Below are positions 35,322-44,899 of a DNA stretch of 64,000 bases, piece after piece. This DNA comes from Planctomycetota bacterium. Its GTDB lineage: Bacteria; Planctomycetota; MHYJ01; WSZJ01; JACPWG01. The translations under genes and the position numbers were made by a program. The number at the start of each line of letters is the position of its first letter. The stretch's first letter is position 1. The stretch lies in assembly GCA_016197205.1 (NCBI GenBank), contig JACPWG010000185.1, positions 124,001-188,000 of the forward strand, read 5' to 3'. The notes beneath the pieces were generated by a model, which searched no databases, was not told the origin of the DNA, and worked only from the letters and a program-made list of their open reading frames with translations.

Positions 35322-35828
35322 GAAATTCGAGCTCCGTGAAAGTGGCCAGGGCCGGATTGTAACCTCCCCGGCCTCGGCGCCGCAATGCCGAGAAAGCCCG
35401 GGGGACGCAGGCTCGTTCGCGTCGCGGGCGTGCGGTCGACCTCTCGGACTCGTTGACGAGGTGGGGCGGGCCGGATACCATTCGCGGCGTGTAGGTTTAA
35501 GCGTGTCTCCGCCGGAAACGAGATCAAGAGTAAGTAACCGTTCACCACGGAGAAACCGAGGCCTGACGCAGGACCTCCACCGGCTTTGCGAACACACGAC
35601 TTTCCACGAGCAATTGCGTCGAATTTCTCTCTGACAGGATAACAGGATCAACGGGATAAGGAAGTGGAACATCCTGTTGATCCCGTTATCCTGTCAAGAA
35701 CAAGTCGCCAGATTCCCGAATCGACATGTTAATCTCTCCGTGCCTCCGTGGTGATGCACACCTCCCCGTGAACGGTTACAAGAGTGACTGCCCCTATTTT
35801 CCCTGCGTACCCAGGGGGAGTGTCGCCC
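35322..35828. other. Intergenic region, 507 bp, between divergent genes
   Basis: It separates the membrane-anchored protein gene from the kinase-FGE gene. The right half is the nested inverted-repeat element listed separately. The left half has no gene or promoter that I can name. Confidence 0.5.
35534..35779. repeat. Nested three-tier inverted-repeat element
   Basis: Outer pair: GTAACCGTTCAC (35534-35545) and GTGAACGGTTAC (35768-35779), exact. Middle pair: CACCACGGAG (35543-35552) and CTCCGTGGTG (35744-35753), exact. Inner pair: TGACAGGATAACAGGATCAA (from 35632) against GTTGATCCCGTTATCCTGTC (to 35695), with two mismatches. The whole could fold into one long hairpin. It ends 50 bp before the kinase-FGE start codon. 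Confidence 0.88.
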
Positions 35829-38800
35829 ATGTCGAGCGAGGTCGACCGGCTGCTGGGCCGCGTCGCGGTCGAGCGCGGATGGCTCGCCGAGCCGCGGCTC
35901 GCGCTCGCCCTCGCGGCGCAGGAACGTGCGGAAGCCGATGGGCGCCCGCGACGGCTCCTCGGCGCGCTCCTCGTCGAGCGCCAGGAGTTGACCGAGGCGC
36001 AGGTCGCCGAGCTCCTCGACGCGCAGGCGCGTGCGGCGCTCACCGACGAAGATGCCCTCTTCGGCGCCACGCTCGTCCGGAACGGACTCGCCACCTGGGA
36101 AGCCGTCGGGCGTGCGCTCGGCGCCCAGCTCGCCATGCCCCTGCCGAAGCGCCTGGGCGAGCTCCTCCGCGAGCGCGGGGAGATCTCGGAGCAGGCGCTG
36201 GCCGCGACCGTGCGCGCCCAGGAGCGCATGGGCGCGAAGCTCGCAGCGCCGTCGCCCGCGGCCGCCGACGTGGGCCTGGCTGCCGCGGCGCCCGCGACCC
36301 GCCGCGTCACGCCCCCCGGCGACACGCTCCTACCCGAGGGCGTCGAACCGCTCCCCTCCGACGCTACCGTGTCGACCGCGCAGCACCCCGCGCCCGCCGG
36401 CCCGCCTCCGCCGCCGCTGGTCGCCGGCCGCTACGAGGTCCTTGCCAAGCTCGGCGAGGGCGGGATGGGGGTCGTCCACCGCGTGCGCGACCGCCAGCTC
36501 GGCCGCGAGGTCGCGCTCAAGCTCCTTCTCCGCGCCGACCGCGCCGACGACGAGGACGTCGATCGCTTCTCCCGCGAGGTCCGCGCCGCCGCGGGCCTCT
36601 CCCACCCGGGGATCATCCGCATCCACGATGTCGGCCTCGCCGACGGCAAGCCCTACTACACGATGGAAATCGTCGAAGGGGAGGAGCTGGAGTCGCTCAT
36701 CCGCTCCGGCCGGCTCTCCCCGCGCGACGCGGTCGAGGTGACCCTCCGCGTCGCCGAGGCCCTCGAGTTCGCCCATGCCCACGGCGTCCTCCACCGCGAC
36801 ATCAAGCCGCGAAACATCATCGTGCAGCTCGATGGCCAGGCCATTGCAGCCGTCAAGCTCCTGGACTTCGGGATCGCGAAGTTCGCCGAGCGCGAGGTCC
36901 AGATGCCGCGGGAGGCCGCCGGCGACTTGTCCCCCGAAGCTCGGGCGAAGGCCAGAGCGAAGGGGGAAAAGTCGCTCCGCACGCTTACGCGCACCGGCCA
37001 GCTCATGGGGACGCCGCTCTACATGTCGCCGGAGCAGCTCGACGAGGCCGGCGCCGTGGACGGACGCGCGGACGTCTACTCGCTCGGGGCGTCGCTCTAC
37101 GAGATGCTCACCGGGCGCACGCCCTTCCACGAGTCCCCCTCGCTCGCGAACCTCCTCTTCCGCATCAAGGACGAGGACCCGCTCCCGCCGCGCCGGCTCG
37201 TCCCGGATCTGGACCTGGACACGGAGACGATCGCGCTCAAGTGCCTTGCCAAGGCCCCCAAAGACCGGTACGACTCCGCGGGCGCGCTGGCGGAGGACTG
37301 CCGGCGCCGGCTCGCCGACGAACCGATCGCCGCGCGCCCCGTCGGTCGGGCGGCGCGGCTCTGGCGGCGCGCGAGGCGCAATCGCCGGATCGCGCTCCCG
37401 TTCGGCGCGCTCTCGCTCCTCCTCCTCGCCGTCGGGGCGTACTTCGCGGCCGGCGCGATCGGGCACGCCCTCGACGTCCGTAAGTTCCGGGGCGAGGCGG
37501 ACGCGCTCCTGGCGGAGGCGGCCGCGGCGACGGGCGACGAGCGCAAGGCGCGTCTTGACGAGGCGCTCCTGAAGGCGGGCAGCCTCCTGGCGCTTTCGCC
37601 GCGGGACTCGCGCGTGCTCGACCTCGTCAACCACGTGCGGTCGGAGCTCTCGGTGGCAAAGGGGGACGGGGCCTTCGACCGCTACAAGGCCGGGCGACGG
37701 TCGGTCGAGGAGGGGCGGCGCGCGTGCGAGGCGGCCGAGCGGACCGGGCTCGCCGCGAAGCTGCATAAGGACAAGGGGGCGATGTGGGACCTGAAGGAGG
37801 GGCTGCGGGCGGCCGAGGAGGAGCAGGGCCGGTGGTCGGCGGACGCGATCTCTGCGTACACGGAGGCGGTCGGCTACGAGACGGGAAACGCGTCCGCGCG
37901 GCAGCGGCTGGCCGAGCTGTACTGGGACAAGTACCAGGATGCCGAGCGGCGCCGGGACCTGGCGGAGCAGAAGACGTGCTCCGACCTGTTGAAGGGGTTC
38001 GGGGGGCCGGAGTACGAGGAGCGGCTGCTCGGGACGCGGCGGGTGCGCGTGCGGTTCCTCCTGCCGGCCGGCTTCGGCGGGCAGGGCGCCGCGGGGGCGT
38101 CGGTCCGCGTGGTCGCGTACCTTCATCGCTATGAGCTGAACAAGCACCCGCCTGTCCTGGTCCCGGTGCCGTGCGACCCGGAGACGGGCCGGGCGCTGGG
38201 CAAGCCCGAGCTGCCGCCGGCCGAGCCGGTGCCGGTCGAGGACGTCCCCGTCCCGGGCGCAGAGGGGACGGCGGGCGCCCAAAGCGCGCAGTCGGCCGCC
38301 GCGCGGGCCGTTCGGGAGGCGCGCTGGGGGAGCGTCTTCCGTCTACGGGAAATACCGGAGAACCGCGTCGAGCTGCTCCCGCCGGCGCAGACCGACGGGA
38401 CGGCGGCCGCGGAGCGACCGGCGGTGGTCTTCGAGCGGCGGCTCCCAAAAGGCTCGTACCTCCTCCACGTCCCGCCGGGGCAGGGCCTGTACGAGACGCG
38501 GTATCCGTTCGAGGTCGCGCGCGACTTCGACTGGGACGAGGCCTGCGAGCTGGTCGCGGAGGACGACGCGCCTCCGTTGCCGGCCGGCGTGGACGTGCCG
38601 CCCACGACGAAGGAGAACGCGGGGGACCGCGCTCTGTACTGGAGCTACCTCCCCGCGGGTCCGTACCGTGCGAGCGGGGACCCGGGCACGCAGCAGTCGC
38701 CGCCGCGGGACGCCGCCTGGATCCGCTTGCCCGAGGGGGAGGCGTGGACCGCGGAGCGCCGTGGAAAAGCGCCGCCGCCGCGTCCGACCGGGGTCTTCCT

Positions 38801-39452
38801 CGCGCGCTTCGAGGTGACGACCGCGACGTACCTCGCCTACCTCGACGACCGGGGGTGGCAAAAGGCGGACGCCGCGTTCAAGCGGGCCCCGCGGAGTGCA
38901 ATGGTTGCCACGGACGAGACGGCCTACTGGCCGCGCGGCCGAGCCGGCCGGTTCGACCCCCGCGGCAAGGTCCCGGCTTGGCGCGACGACTGGCCGATCT
39001 TCGGGATCTCGGGGGAGGACGCGACCGACTGCGCGCGGTGGCTGGCGGCCCAACATGCCGGCGGCGGCTGGGAGGTTCGGCTCCCGCTGGAGGACGAATG
39101 GGAGAAGGCGGCCCGGGGCGTGGACGGACGCTTCCACCCGTGGGGGGACGAGTTCGACCCGACGTTCTGCCGGATGGCGGACTCGCGGCCCGGGGAAGCG
39201 GCCACGAGGCTGCCGGAGCCGTTCGGCCTCTTCCGGCTCGACGAGGGTCCTCACGGCGTGCGCGACCTCGCGGGGGGGATGCGCGAGTGGACGGCGACCC
39301 CCTCCGGTGCATCAGGTGAATACCGCATCGTGAAGGGCGGGGCGTGGGGCGGCCCCGCCTCGTTGTGTCGCGGGGCCGACCGCTTCGCCTCCGGGCCAGG
39401 GAACGTGTTCGCCAATAACGGTCTGCGGCTCGCGGCGGCCAGGACTCGTTAA
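35829..39452 (+). CDS. Ser/Thr kinase fused to a formylglycine-enzyme-like domain
   Basis: 1207 residues from ATG 35829 (GGGGGAG upstream). MshEN-like helical modules span about 1-135 (RLLGALLVERQELTEAQVAEL; LGELLRERGEISEQAL). The kinase domain (about 201-480) has Gly loop GEGGMG (209-214), K231, HRDIKPRN (322-329), DFG (346-348) and GTPLYMSPEQ. One membrane helix lies near 530-550. A helical and beta-rich extracytoplasmic region is followed by an FGE-sulfatase/SUMF1-like C terminus (about 1000-1207: VFLARFEVTTATYLAYL, VRLPLEDEWEKAARG, HGVRDLAGGMREW, RIVKGGAWGG). Such fusions are typical of Planctomycetes. Formylglycine-generating activity is doubtful; many such domains only bind ligands. Confidence 0.9.
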   Translation: MSSEVDRLLGRVAVERGWLAEPRLALALAAQERAEADGRPRRLLGALLVERQELTEAQVAELLDAQARAALTDEDALFGATLVRNGLATWEAVGRALGAQLAMPLPKRLGELLRERGEISEQALAATVRAQERMGAKLAAPSPAAADVGLAAAAPATRRVTPPGDTLLPEGVEPLPSDATVSTAQHPAPAGPPPPPLVAGRYEVLAKLGEGGMGVVHRVRDRQLGREVALKLLLRADRADDEDVDRFSREVRAAAGLSHPGIIRIHDVGLADGKPYYTMEIVEGEELESLIRSGRLSPRDAVEVTLRVAEALEFAHAHGVLHRDIKPRNIIVQLDGQAIAAVKLLDFGIAKFAEREVQMPREAAGDLSPEARAKARAKGEKSLRTLTRTGQLMGTPLYMSPEQLDEAGAVDGRADVYSLGASLYEMLTGRTPFHESPSLANLLFRIKDEDPLPPRRLVPDLDLDTETIALKCLAKAPKDRYDSAGALAEDCRRRLADEPIAARPVGRAARLWRRARRNRRIALPFGALSLLLLAVGAYFAAGAIGHALDVRKFRGEADALLAEAAAATGDERKARLDEALLKAGSLLALSPRDSRVLDLVNHVRSELSVAKGDGAFDRYKAGRRSVEEGRRACEAAERTGLAAKLHKDKGAMWDLKEGLRAAEEEQGRWSADAISAYTEAVGYETGNASARQRLAELYWDKYQDAERRRDLAEQKTCSDLLKGFGGPEYEERLLGTRRVRVRFLLPAGFGGQGAAGASVRVVAYLHRYELNKHPPVLVPVPCDPETGRALGKPELPPAEPVPVEDVPVPGAEGTAGAQSAQSAAARAVREARWGSVFRLREIPENRVELLPPAQTDGTAAAERPAVVFERRLPKGSYLLHVPPGQGLYETRYPFEVARDFDWDEACELVAEDDAPPLPAGVDVPPTTKENAGDRALYWSYLPAGPYRASGDPGTQQSPPRDAAWIRLPEGEAWTAERRGKAPPPRPTGVFLARFEVTTATYLAYLDDRGWQKADAAFKRAPRSAMVATDETAYWPRGRAGRFDPRGKVPAWRDDWPIFGISGEDATDCARWLAAQHAGGGWEVRLPLEDEWEKAARGVDGRFHPWGDEFDPTFCRMADSRPGEAATRLPEPFGLFRLDEGPHGVRDLAGGMREWTATPSGASGEYRIVKGGAWGGPASLCRGADRFASGPGNVFANNGLRLAAARTR

Positions 39453-39769
39453 GTTCCCTCTTCTCTCTCTCCCTTTTCCCTTTTCCCTCGTCCGTTGTCG
39501 CGTGGCCGCGCGCGGCTCGCGCGTGCGTCTCGCCGGCCGCGGCGACGCGGCCTGGCGCGCCCCCGCCCCGTCCGCGCGGGCCACTTGTCCCGACCGCTGA
39601 AATCGGACAGGCGTGGGGCGACGGTGGGCAAGGGTCCAGTCCCGGATGCCGCTCCCGACGCGCCGCCGCGGTCGTTCGTAGTTCCGCCTTCAGGCGGCGC
39701 GTGACCGGAAGGGCAGCGCGGCGCCGGTCGAGTCGTTCCGCCCCTGGGGCGTCGGGGCGCGGTGCGCGC
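39453..39769. repeat. Intergenic region with dispersed repeat R1, copy 4
   Basis: Convergent gap of 317 bp. A CT-rich tract follows the kinase stop (CTTCTCTCTCTCCC). The R1 core is at 39684-39697 within CGTTCGTAGTTCCGCC. No gene is recognised. Confidence 0.75.
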
Positions 39770-40906
39770 TCAAACCTCGGCCGAGAACTCCTTGAGGCTG
39801 GAGGCCTCGATCGCCAGATCGAGGAGTCGGTCCAGCTCGGGGAGGCTAGTGACCCCCGTCACTCTTGCCCGGAGCGCCCGGGGCACACGGCCGAAGCGCC
39901 GCTGGAGGACGCGGAGCACGGCCTTGGCCTTGCCCAGCGCTTCGCCGTCCACCCTTCCCTTCGCCTCGCCTTCAGCCTTCCCCTGGGCCTTCCCCCGCGC
40001 GATGCCCTTCCGAATGAGATACTCCGCCATCGTCGTGGCCATTTGTTCCACCTCCGATCGACCGCCGACCGTCTCCGCCGAATCCTTCAGGACATCCATG
40101 AGTATAGCATGCTCGCGAGGTGCGCGGTAGAAGTGACAGATGCGGACGAGCGAGAGCCTCAGCCGGCGCCAGCGCCTGGGCCGCGAGTGCGCCAGGGGGG
40201 CGAGCCCGGCGGTCGCCGCGCGAACAGTCTCCGCGAACGGTGCGGGAGCGTTCGCCCGTGCCACAAGCACCTGCAAGACGAGTCCGAAGAACCGCTCGGC
40301 CTGCAGTAGGGCAGCCGAGGCAGTCCGCGCGAGATCCACGTAGAGAACCTTTTCGCTGGGGACGAACTCGTCGAGCTCCGGCGGCGCGGCGATCAGGTCG
40401 CGGAGGGAGGGCCCGCGCGGCCAGGGCCTGAGCCCGGTGTAAAGGACGAGCGGAACGAACCACGAGCAGGGGCCGCGGCCGCGAGAAGGGCCGGATCGCA
40501 CTTGCGAACGGAGCCGCCGACCGGCTGCGGAGAGCTCGCTTTCCCACCGCCGTGTCATGCAGCGAAGAATACGGAGGGATACAGTCGTGCTCGGGCTCGA
40601 CAGGTGCTCGAGCAGCACGTGAGCCGGGACCGCGGTCGATCCGCGCCGCCCGCGGGCTATCGGTGGCCGATAGGGCACGCGCACGAGCAGGTCCGACGTC
40701 TTCTGGCGCAGTCCCGCAAAGGTGAACCGGCCAGGGAGAAGCGTCCTGCGATCGAAGTCCAGCCGGCATGCGAGCGCGGGAGAGGCCAAGCGGACTAACG
40801 CCCGCAGATGCTCCGGCCAAGCCAGGAGCTGCTTCAGCTCGCGATCCAGGAAAGCCCGCACCAGCGGCGTATCGACGCCGCGCTCCCCGCGCTCGACATG
40901 TGCCAT
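39770..40906 (-). CDS. Rpn/YhgA-like recombination-promoting nuclease family protein
   Basis: 378 residues. The N-terminal part has the PD-(D/E)XK-like layout of Rpn proteins (SDLLVRVPYRPP, where a D-x-L strand is expected, then a helix with VLLEHLSSPSTTVSLRILRCM, and PLVLYTGLRPW). The C-terminal tail is rich in K/E/G-A repeats (RKGIARGKAQGKAEGEAKG), which is characteristic of this transposase_31/Rpn family. These proteins nick or cut DNA and promote recombination. Whether the active site is intact was not resolved. Confidence 0.75.
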   Translation of the reverse strand: MAHVERGERGVDTPLVRAFLDRELKQLLAWPEHLRALVRLASPALACRLDFDRRTLLPGRFTFAGLRQKTSDLLVRVPYRPPIARGRRGSTAVPAHVLLEHLSSPSTTVSLRILRCMTRRWESELSAAGRRLRSQVRSGPSRGRGPCSWFVPLVLYTGLRPWPRGPSLRDLIAAPPELDEFVPSEKVLYVDLARTASAALLQAERFFGLVLQVLVARANAPAPFAETVRAATAGLAPLAHSRPRRWRRLRLSLVRICHFYRAPREHAILMDVLKDSAETVGGRSEVEQMATTMAEYLIRKGIARGKAQGKAEGEAKGRVDGEALGKAKAVLRVLQRRFGRVPRALRARVTGVTSLPELDRLLDLAIEASSLKEFSAEV

Positions 40907-41275
40907 CGCTCACCCGCCCTTCTCCGTTCCCGTCACCATGCGCAAAAGTCCGCGCTGCGCGCGACGATCCCCCGCGCTCCGGAGCATCCGGCGGGCCATA
41001 AAACAAATATGTCAACTGAATCCAGTGTAAGCTCGGGAATCACAGGCGGAGCAAGGGTATGAAGCCCCAGCGCTCGGCGGAGGGATCGTGACGTCCGGCC
41101 GGCGTGGACGCCAGGTGGTCCGATTGGTAACGCGGAGCTGGGAAGCATCGTTACGCCGGGGTCTTCCGAAACTTCTTCGGTCGGGCGTGTTCACGATGCT
41201 CCTTGTCCGCGGCGGCCCAGCGCGCTAGAATCCCACGTAGCGGCCCACCCGTTCTCCTCCCTTCTCGAGGCGCCC
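40907..41275. other. Intergenic region, 369 bp, between divergent nuclease genes
   Basis: It holds a short AT-rich patch (AAAACAAATATGTCAACTGA, about 41000-41019), unusual for the window and possibly a promoter for the Rpn-like gene. No clear -10/-35 pair can be assigned. Nothing else is seen. Confidence 0.35.
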
Positions 41276-41977
41276 ATGTCGAGTCCGAGCGCCGAGCGCT
41301 GCCTGGTGCTGGAAGACGGCGTGCGCGTCCCCTTCGGCGCGCGCACGCTGGAGTCCTTTCGGCGCTGGGCGCGTTCGCCGAGCTTTCCGGAGGCGGGGCG
41401 GATCGACTTCCTGCAGGGCGACGTGGAGGTGGACATGAGCCCGGAAGACCTTGGAACCCACGGGTCGCCCAAAGCAGCGATTGGCGCCGCGCTCTTCGAG
41501 CATGTCCGGCTCGGCGACCTCGGCATGGTGTGGATCGATAGGGCCCGGCTTTCCAACCGGAAGGCGGACCTTTCCTGCGAACCGGACGTCGTGTTCTTCC
41601 GCTGGGAGACCCTCGAATCCGGGCGGGCGAGGCTCATCCGCCGGGCGAGCCGTGCCCCCGGGAGATACATCGAGGTGGAGGGGACCGCGGACCTGGTGGT
41701 CGAGGTGGTGAGCGATTCGTCGGAGGCGAAGGACACGCGGCGCCTGCGCCGGCTGTATCACCTGGCCGGCGTCAGCGAATACTGGCTCGTCGACGCCCGT
41801 GGTCCCAAACCGGGGTTCGCCGTCCTGCTCCGGAGGACGCACGGCTACGCCGCGGCCCCGGTGAATCGCGCGGGCTTTACCGTGTCCCGCGTCCTGAAGC
41901 GGAAGGTCCGGCTCGTGAGTTCTGCGAGTCGCATGGGGCTTTCGCGGTATGAGCTGGTGCTCCGCCCACGCCGATGA
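41276..41977 (+). CDS. Uma2-family (DUF820) restriction-endonuclease-like protein
   Basis: 233 residues. Motifs of the PD-(D/E)XK Uma2 family are visible: RIDFLQGDVEVDM, CEPDVVFFRWE, DLVVEVVSDSSEAKDTRR and YHLAGVSEYWLVDARG. The conserved Asp/Glu residues are present, but the family's biological role is poorly known and its members spread widely in cyanobacteria and planctomycetes. It is an isolated gene upstream of the secreted amidohydrolase. Confidence 0.85.
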   Translation: MSSPSAERCLVLEDGVRVPFGARTLESFRRWARSPSFPEAGRIDFLQGDVEVDMSPEDLGTHGSPKAAIGAALFEHVRLGDLGMVWIDRARLSNRKADLSCEPDVVFFRWETLESGRARLIRRASRAPGRYIEVEGTADLVVEVVSDSSEAKDTRRLRRLYHLAGVSEYWLVDARGPKPGFAVLLRRTHGYAAAPVNRAGFTVSRVLKRKVRLVSSASRMGLSRYELVLRPRR

Positions 41978-42043
41978 CCGGTCTGGGTTTCGGGCGGGAG
42001 CGCGAGATCGACCGTTGCCGCTATTTTCCCGGGGAGGGTCTTC

Positions 42044-43753
42044 GTGCCTGCCCTGCGCGTACATGCCTTCGTCCGACGCGTCCTCGTCGCCGCCTGTGCC
42101 CTTGCGTTGGCCGGAGGGGTGGCCGCCGCGCAGTCGGCGCCGCCCGCGACGCCGCCGGCGCCGACCGAGCTCCTCGTCGTGAACGGCCGCATCCACGCCG
42201 CGGACGGCGCCACGGCCCTTCTCGCACGCGGCGAACGCATCGTCTCCGTCGGAAAGGACGCCGAGGTCCGCGCGCTGGCGTCCCCGGGCGCGGCCGTGCT
42301 CGATGCGGCGGGCGGCGCCGTCCTCCCGGGCTTCCACGACGCCCACCTCCATCTCGTCTCCGGCGGCGTCTCGCTCACGCAGCTCGACATCTCCAACCAG
42401 ACGACGATGGAAGGCGCGCTCGCGGCCATTCGAAAGTACGCGGAGGAACATCACGAGTTGACGTGGATCCAGGGGCGCGGCTGGCAATACGGCCTCGTGC
42501 CCACCGGTTCCTTCCCTTCGCGCAAGGACCTCGACCGCGCCGTCGCGGACCGGCCCGCGCTCCTCGAGAGCTATGACGGTCATGCGGCGTGGGCGAACAC
42601 GAAGGCGCTCGAGCGGGCGGGCGTGACCGCGGCGACGCCCGACCCGCCCGGCGGCCGGGTCGTCCGTGAGGAGGACGGCAAGACGCCGCAGGGCGCGCTC
42701 CTGGAAGGGGCCGGGGGACTGCTCGACGATGCCCTCCCTGCGACCGACCGCGACGCGCAGCTCCGCGCGCTCGAGGCCGCGCTCCGCTACTGCCTGGAGC
42801 TGGGCCTCACGTCGGTCGACGACATCGGCGGCGGCGCGGAGACCTTCGCGATGCACGCGGAGCTTCAGGCGGCCGGCCGCTCGTGCCTGCGCGTGACCGT
42901 CTCCCCGCCCCTCGGCGGCAACCTCGACTCCTACCGCAAATTGCGACGTCGCTATGTCTCGCCGACCCTCCGCTTCGGTTTTCTGAAGGCGTTCGTGGAT
43001 GGGGTGATCGAGTCGAAAACCGCGTACATGCTCGAGCCGTACGAAGGCGGCAAGGACCGCGGCAAGCCGCAGCTCCAGCCAAGGCGCCTGAAGGAACTGA
43101 TCGCGCGCGCCCACGCCGGGAACTTCCCCGTGGCCCTCCACGCCATCGGGGACGGCGCGGTCCGCCTCGCGCTCGACGCCTTCGAAGAAGCCCAGGCGCG
43201 GCACCCGGAATTTCGGCCGCGCCACCGGATCGAGCACATCGAAGTCGTCGATCCGAAGGACGTGCCGAGGTTCCGGGAGCTGGGCGTGCTCGCTTCCATG
43301 CAGCCGTTCCACGCGAACCCGTTCGGCCCAACGCCGGACCAGGGGGTCTGGTCGGAGAACCTCGGCCCGCGTCGCCTGCCAATGACCTTCGCCTGGAAGG
43401 CGCTGCTCGCGGCCGGAGCGCATCTCGCGTTCGGCTCGGACTGGCCCGTGATGACCGCCGATCCGCTCGCGGGGCTCGCGGTCGCGACCACGCGCCAGGA
43501 CGAGAAGGGGCAGCCGGAGAAGGGCTGGAACCCGCAGCACGCGCTCACGATCGACGAAGCGATCGACGCCTACACGACGGGGTCGGCCGATGCCGTGAGT
43601 CGCGAAGAGGAGCTGGGCCGGCTCGCGCCGGGGTTCCTCGCGGACCTCGTCGTGCTGCCGCCGGACGCCCGCCTCGATGCGCCGCGCTCCCTGTGGGGGA
43701 AGAAGGTCCGGCACGTGGTGATCGGGGGGGTGGTGCGCTTCAGCCGTCCGTGA
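42044..43753 (+). CDS. Secreted YtcJ-type amidohydrolase
   Basis: 569 residues from GTG 42044, with GGGGAGGG eight bases upstream. A signal peptide is about 1-29 (HAFVRRVLVAACALALAGG). The amidohydrolase 3 metal site is seen in GFHDAHLHLV, HAIGDGAV, HRIEHIEVV and FGSDWPVMT, and the composite domain closes with LAPGFLADLVVLPPDA. The family hydrolyses amide or ester-like bonds with two metals; substrates of exported members are largely unknown. The domain match is strong. Confidence 0.9.
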   Translation: MPALRVHAFVRRVLVAACALALAGGVAAAQSAPPATPPAPTELLVVNGRIHAADGATALLARGERIVSVGKDAEVRALASPGAAVLDAAGGAVLPGFHDAHLHLVSGGVSLTQLDISNQTTMEGALAAIRKYAEEHHELTWIQGRGWQYGLVPTGSFPSRKDLDRAVADRPALLESYDGHAAWANTKALERAGVTAATPDPPGGRVVREEDGKTPQGALLEGAGGLLDDALPATDRDAQLRALEAALRYCLELGLTSVDDIGGGAETFAMHAELQAAGRSCLRVTVSPPLGGNLDSYRKLRRRYVSPTLRFGFLKAFVDGVIESKTAYMLEPYEGGKDRGKPQLQPRRLKELIARAHAGNFPVALHAIGDGAVRLALDAFEEAQARHPEFRPRHRIEHIEVVDPKDVPRFRELGVLASMQPFHANPFGPTPDQGVWSENLGPRRLPMTFAWKALLAAGAHLAFGSDWPVMTADPLAGLAVATTRQDEKGQPEKGWNPQHALTIDEAIDAYTTGSADAVSREEELGRLAPGFLADLVVLPPDARLDAPRSLWGKKVRHVVIGGVVRFSRP

Positions 43754-43975
43754 GGGCGCCGGCGCGCCCGGGGCGGACGGACCGAAACCCCGAGGGTCGC
43801 GCACCTCGCACCTCGAGGGGCTCTTCAAGCTCCCCCGCGATCTTGACGATAAAAGCCTGCGTTCTCTCCCTGCCGGAAGGCCGATGGAGAGGGGCCGACT
43901 CGTTCGATGCCTTCGGCGAAGCAGGTGGTGCGAGGCTCGGGGCGGGAGCTGCCGGATTCGAAGGGGGAGACGCAC

Positions 43976-44725
43976 ATGAATTACGCGGAGCACATCGGGC
44001 TGGTCATTTTCGCCGGTCTCGCCTCGACCGTCGGGATGTACGTGGTGAGGCGTCGCGTGTCGCTGGAGACGCTGGCGAAGCACCACGAGGTTGGCGGGCT
44101 GATGTTCGTCCAGCTCGGCGCCCTCTACAGCGTCTTTCTGGCCTTCGTGGTCGTCGCCGTATGGGAACACTCGAACGACGCCGAGGAGGCCTCGTTTCAG
44201 GAGTCCTCCATCCTGCGGACGATGATCCGGCTGGGGTCGCCGCTGCCCGAGGCGACACGCACTCCCCAACAACTGGCGATCGTGAATTACGCGAAGGCCG
44301 TGATGTCCGAAGAGTGGGAGACCATGGCCGACGGCAAGGCCGCCCCGACCTGCAGCCGGCTTTTCCACGAGCTGGGAGACTGCTGCATGAACTTCGAACC
44401 CAAGACTTCCCAGGAGACCGTGCTGTACGCGGAGCTCCTTCGCAACCTGGGAGCCGCCCGCGAGGCCAGGACGCGCCGGCTCTTCTGTGCCGCTCCGAGC
44501 GTATCGGGTTTCATGTGGACCATCCTGCTCCTGGTCGGCGCTTTGCTCCTCTCGATGTGCTATTTTTTCGGCCTGGAGCAGCGCGTCTCACAGGCGCTCA
44601 TGGTGGCCGGCTTCGCCGCCAGCTTGACCGCCATCCTGCTGCTGGTCTACGATCTGGACGCCCCCTTCGGCGGGGCGGTTACGGTGTCCCCGGAGATCTA
44701 CGGGGTCGTGATCACGGGGTCTTGA
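43976..44725 (+). CDS. DUF4239-like membrane protein
   Basis: 249 residues from ATG 43976, preceded by GGGGGAGA. Four membrane helices occur in a two-plus-two layout: about 8-24, 43-63, then 182-203 and 208-228 (SGFMWTILLLVGALLLSMC; ALMVAGFAASLTAILLLVY). The cytoplasmic middle region includes EEASFQESSILRTMIRLG, which resembles the bestrophin-like DUF4239 family. The family's function is not established. A dispersed repeat R2 begins 7 bp after the stop. Confidence 0.72.
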   Translation: MNYAEHIGLVIFAGLASTVGMYVVRRRVSLETLAKHHEVGGLMFVQLGALYSVFLAFVVVAVWEHSNDAEEASFQESSILRTMIRLGSPLPEATRTPQQLAIVNYAKAVMSEEWETMADGKAAPTCSRLFHELGDCCMNFEPKTSQETVLYAELLRNLGAAREARTRRLFCAAPSVSGFMWTILLLVGALLLSMCYFFGLEQRVSQALMVAGFAASLTAILLLVYDLDAPFGGAVTVSPEIYGVVITGS

Positions 44726-44732
44726 CGCGTTT

Positions 44733-44800
44733 AGCGCCCGCGCAAGAATCACTTTGCACTTTGGTGGATCGACCGATGCCTGGGGGCGCGGGCCAGCCTG
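44733..44800. repeat. Dispersed repeat family R2, copy 3
   Basis: It has the same order as the 23847 copy (GCGCCCGCGCAAGAAT, then GGATCGACCGATGCCTGGGG), with a few substitutions. It lies directly downstream of the DUF4239-like gene. Confidence 0.85.
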
Positions 44801-44899
44801 CGCTCCGCAGCTCGCGTCGGCATGGTTCAAACCGGGGTAACAGCCTTCTCCCGCTCGAGGGGAGCAAAACGGGGACATGACCTGAATGCAGGAAAGGGC

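Noticed and set aside
41276-41977. Mobile element carrying Uma2 and Rpn-like genes
   Set aside because: The two nuclease-like genes are adjacent but divergent and have no shared terminal repeats or transposase.
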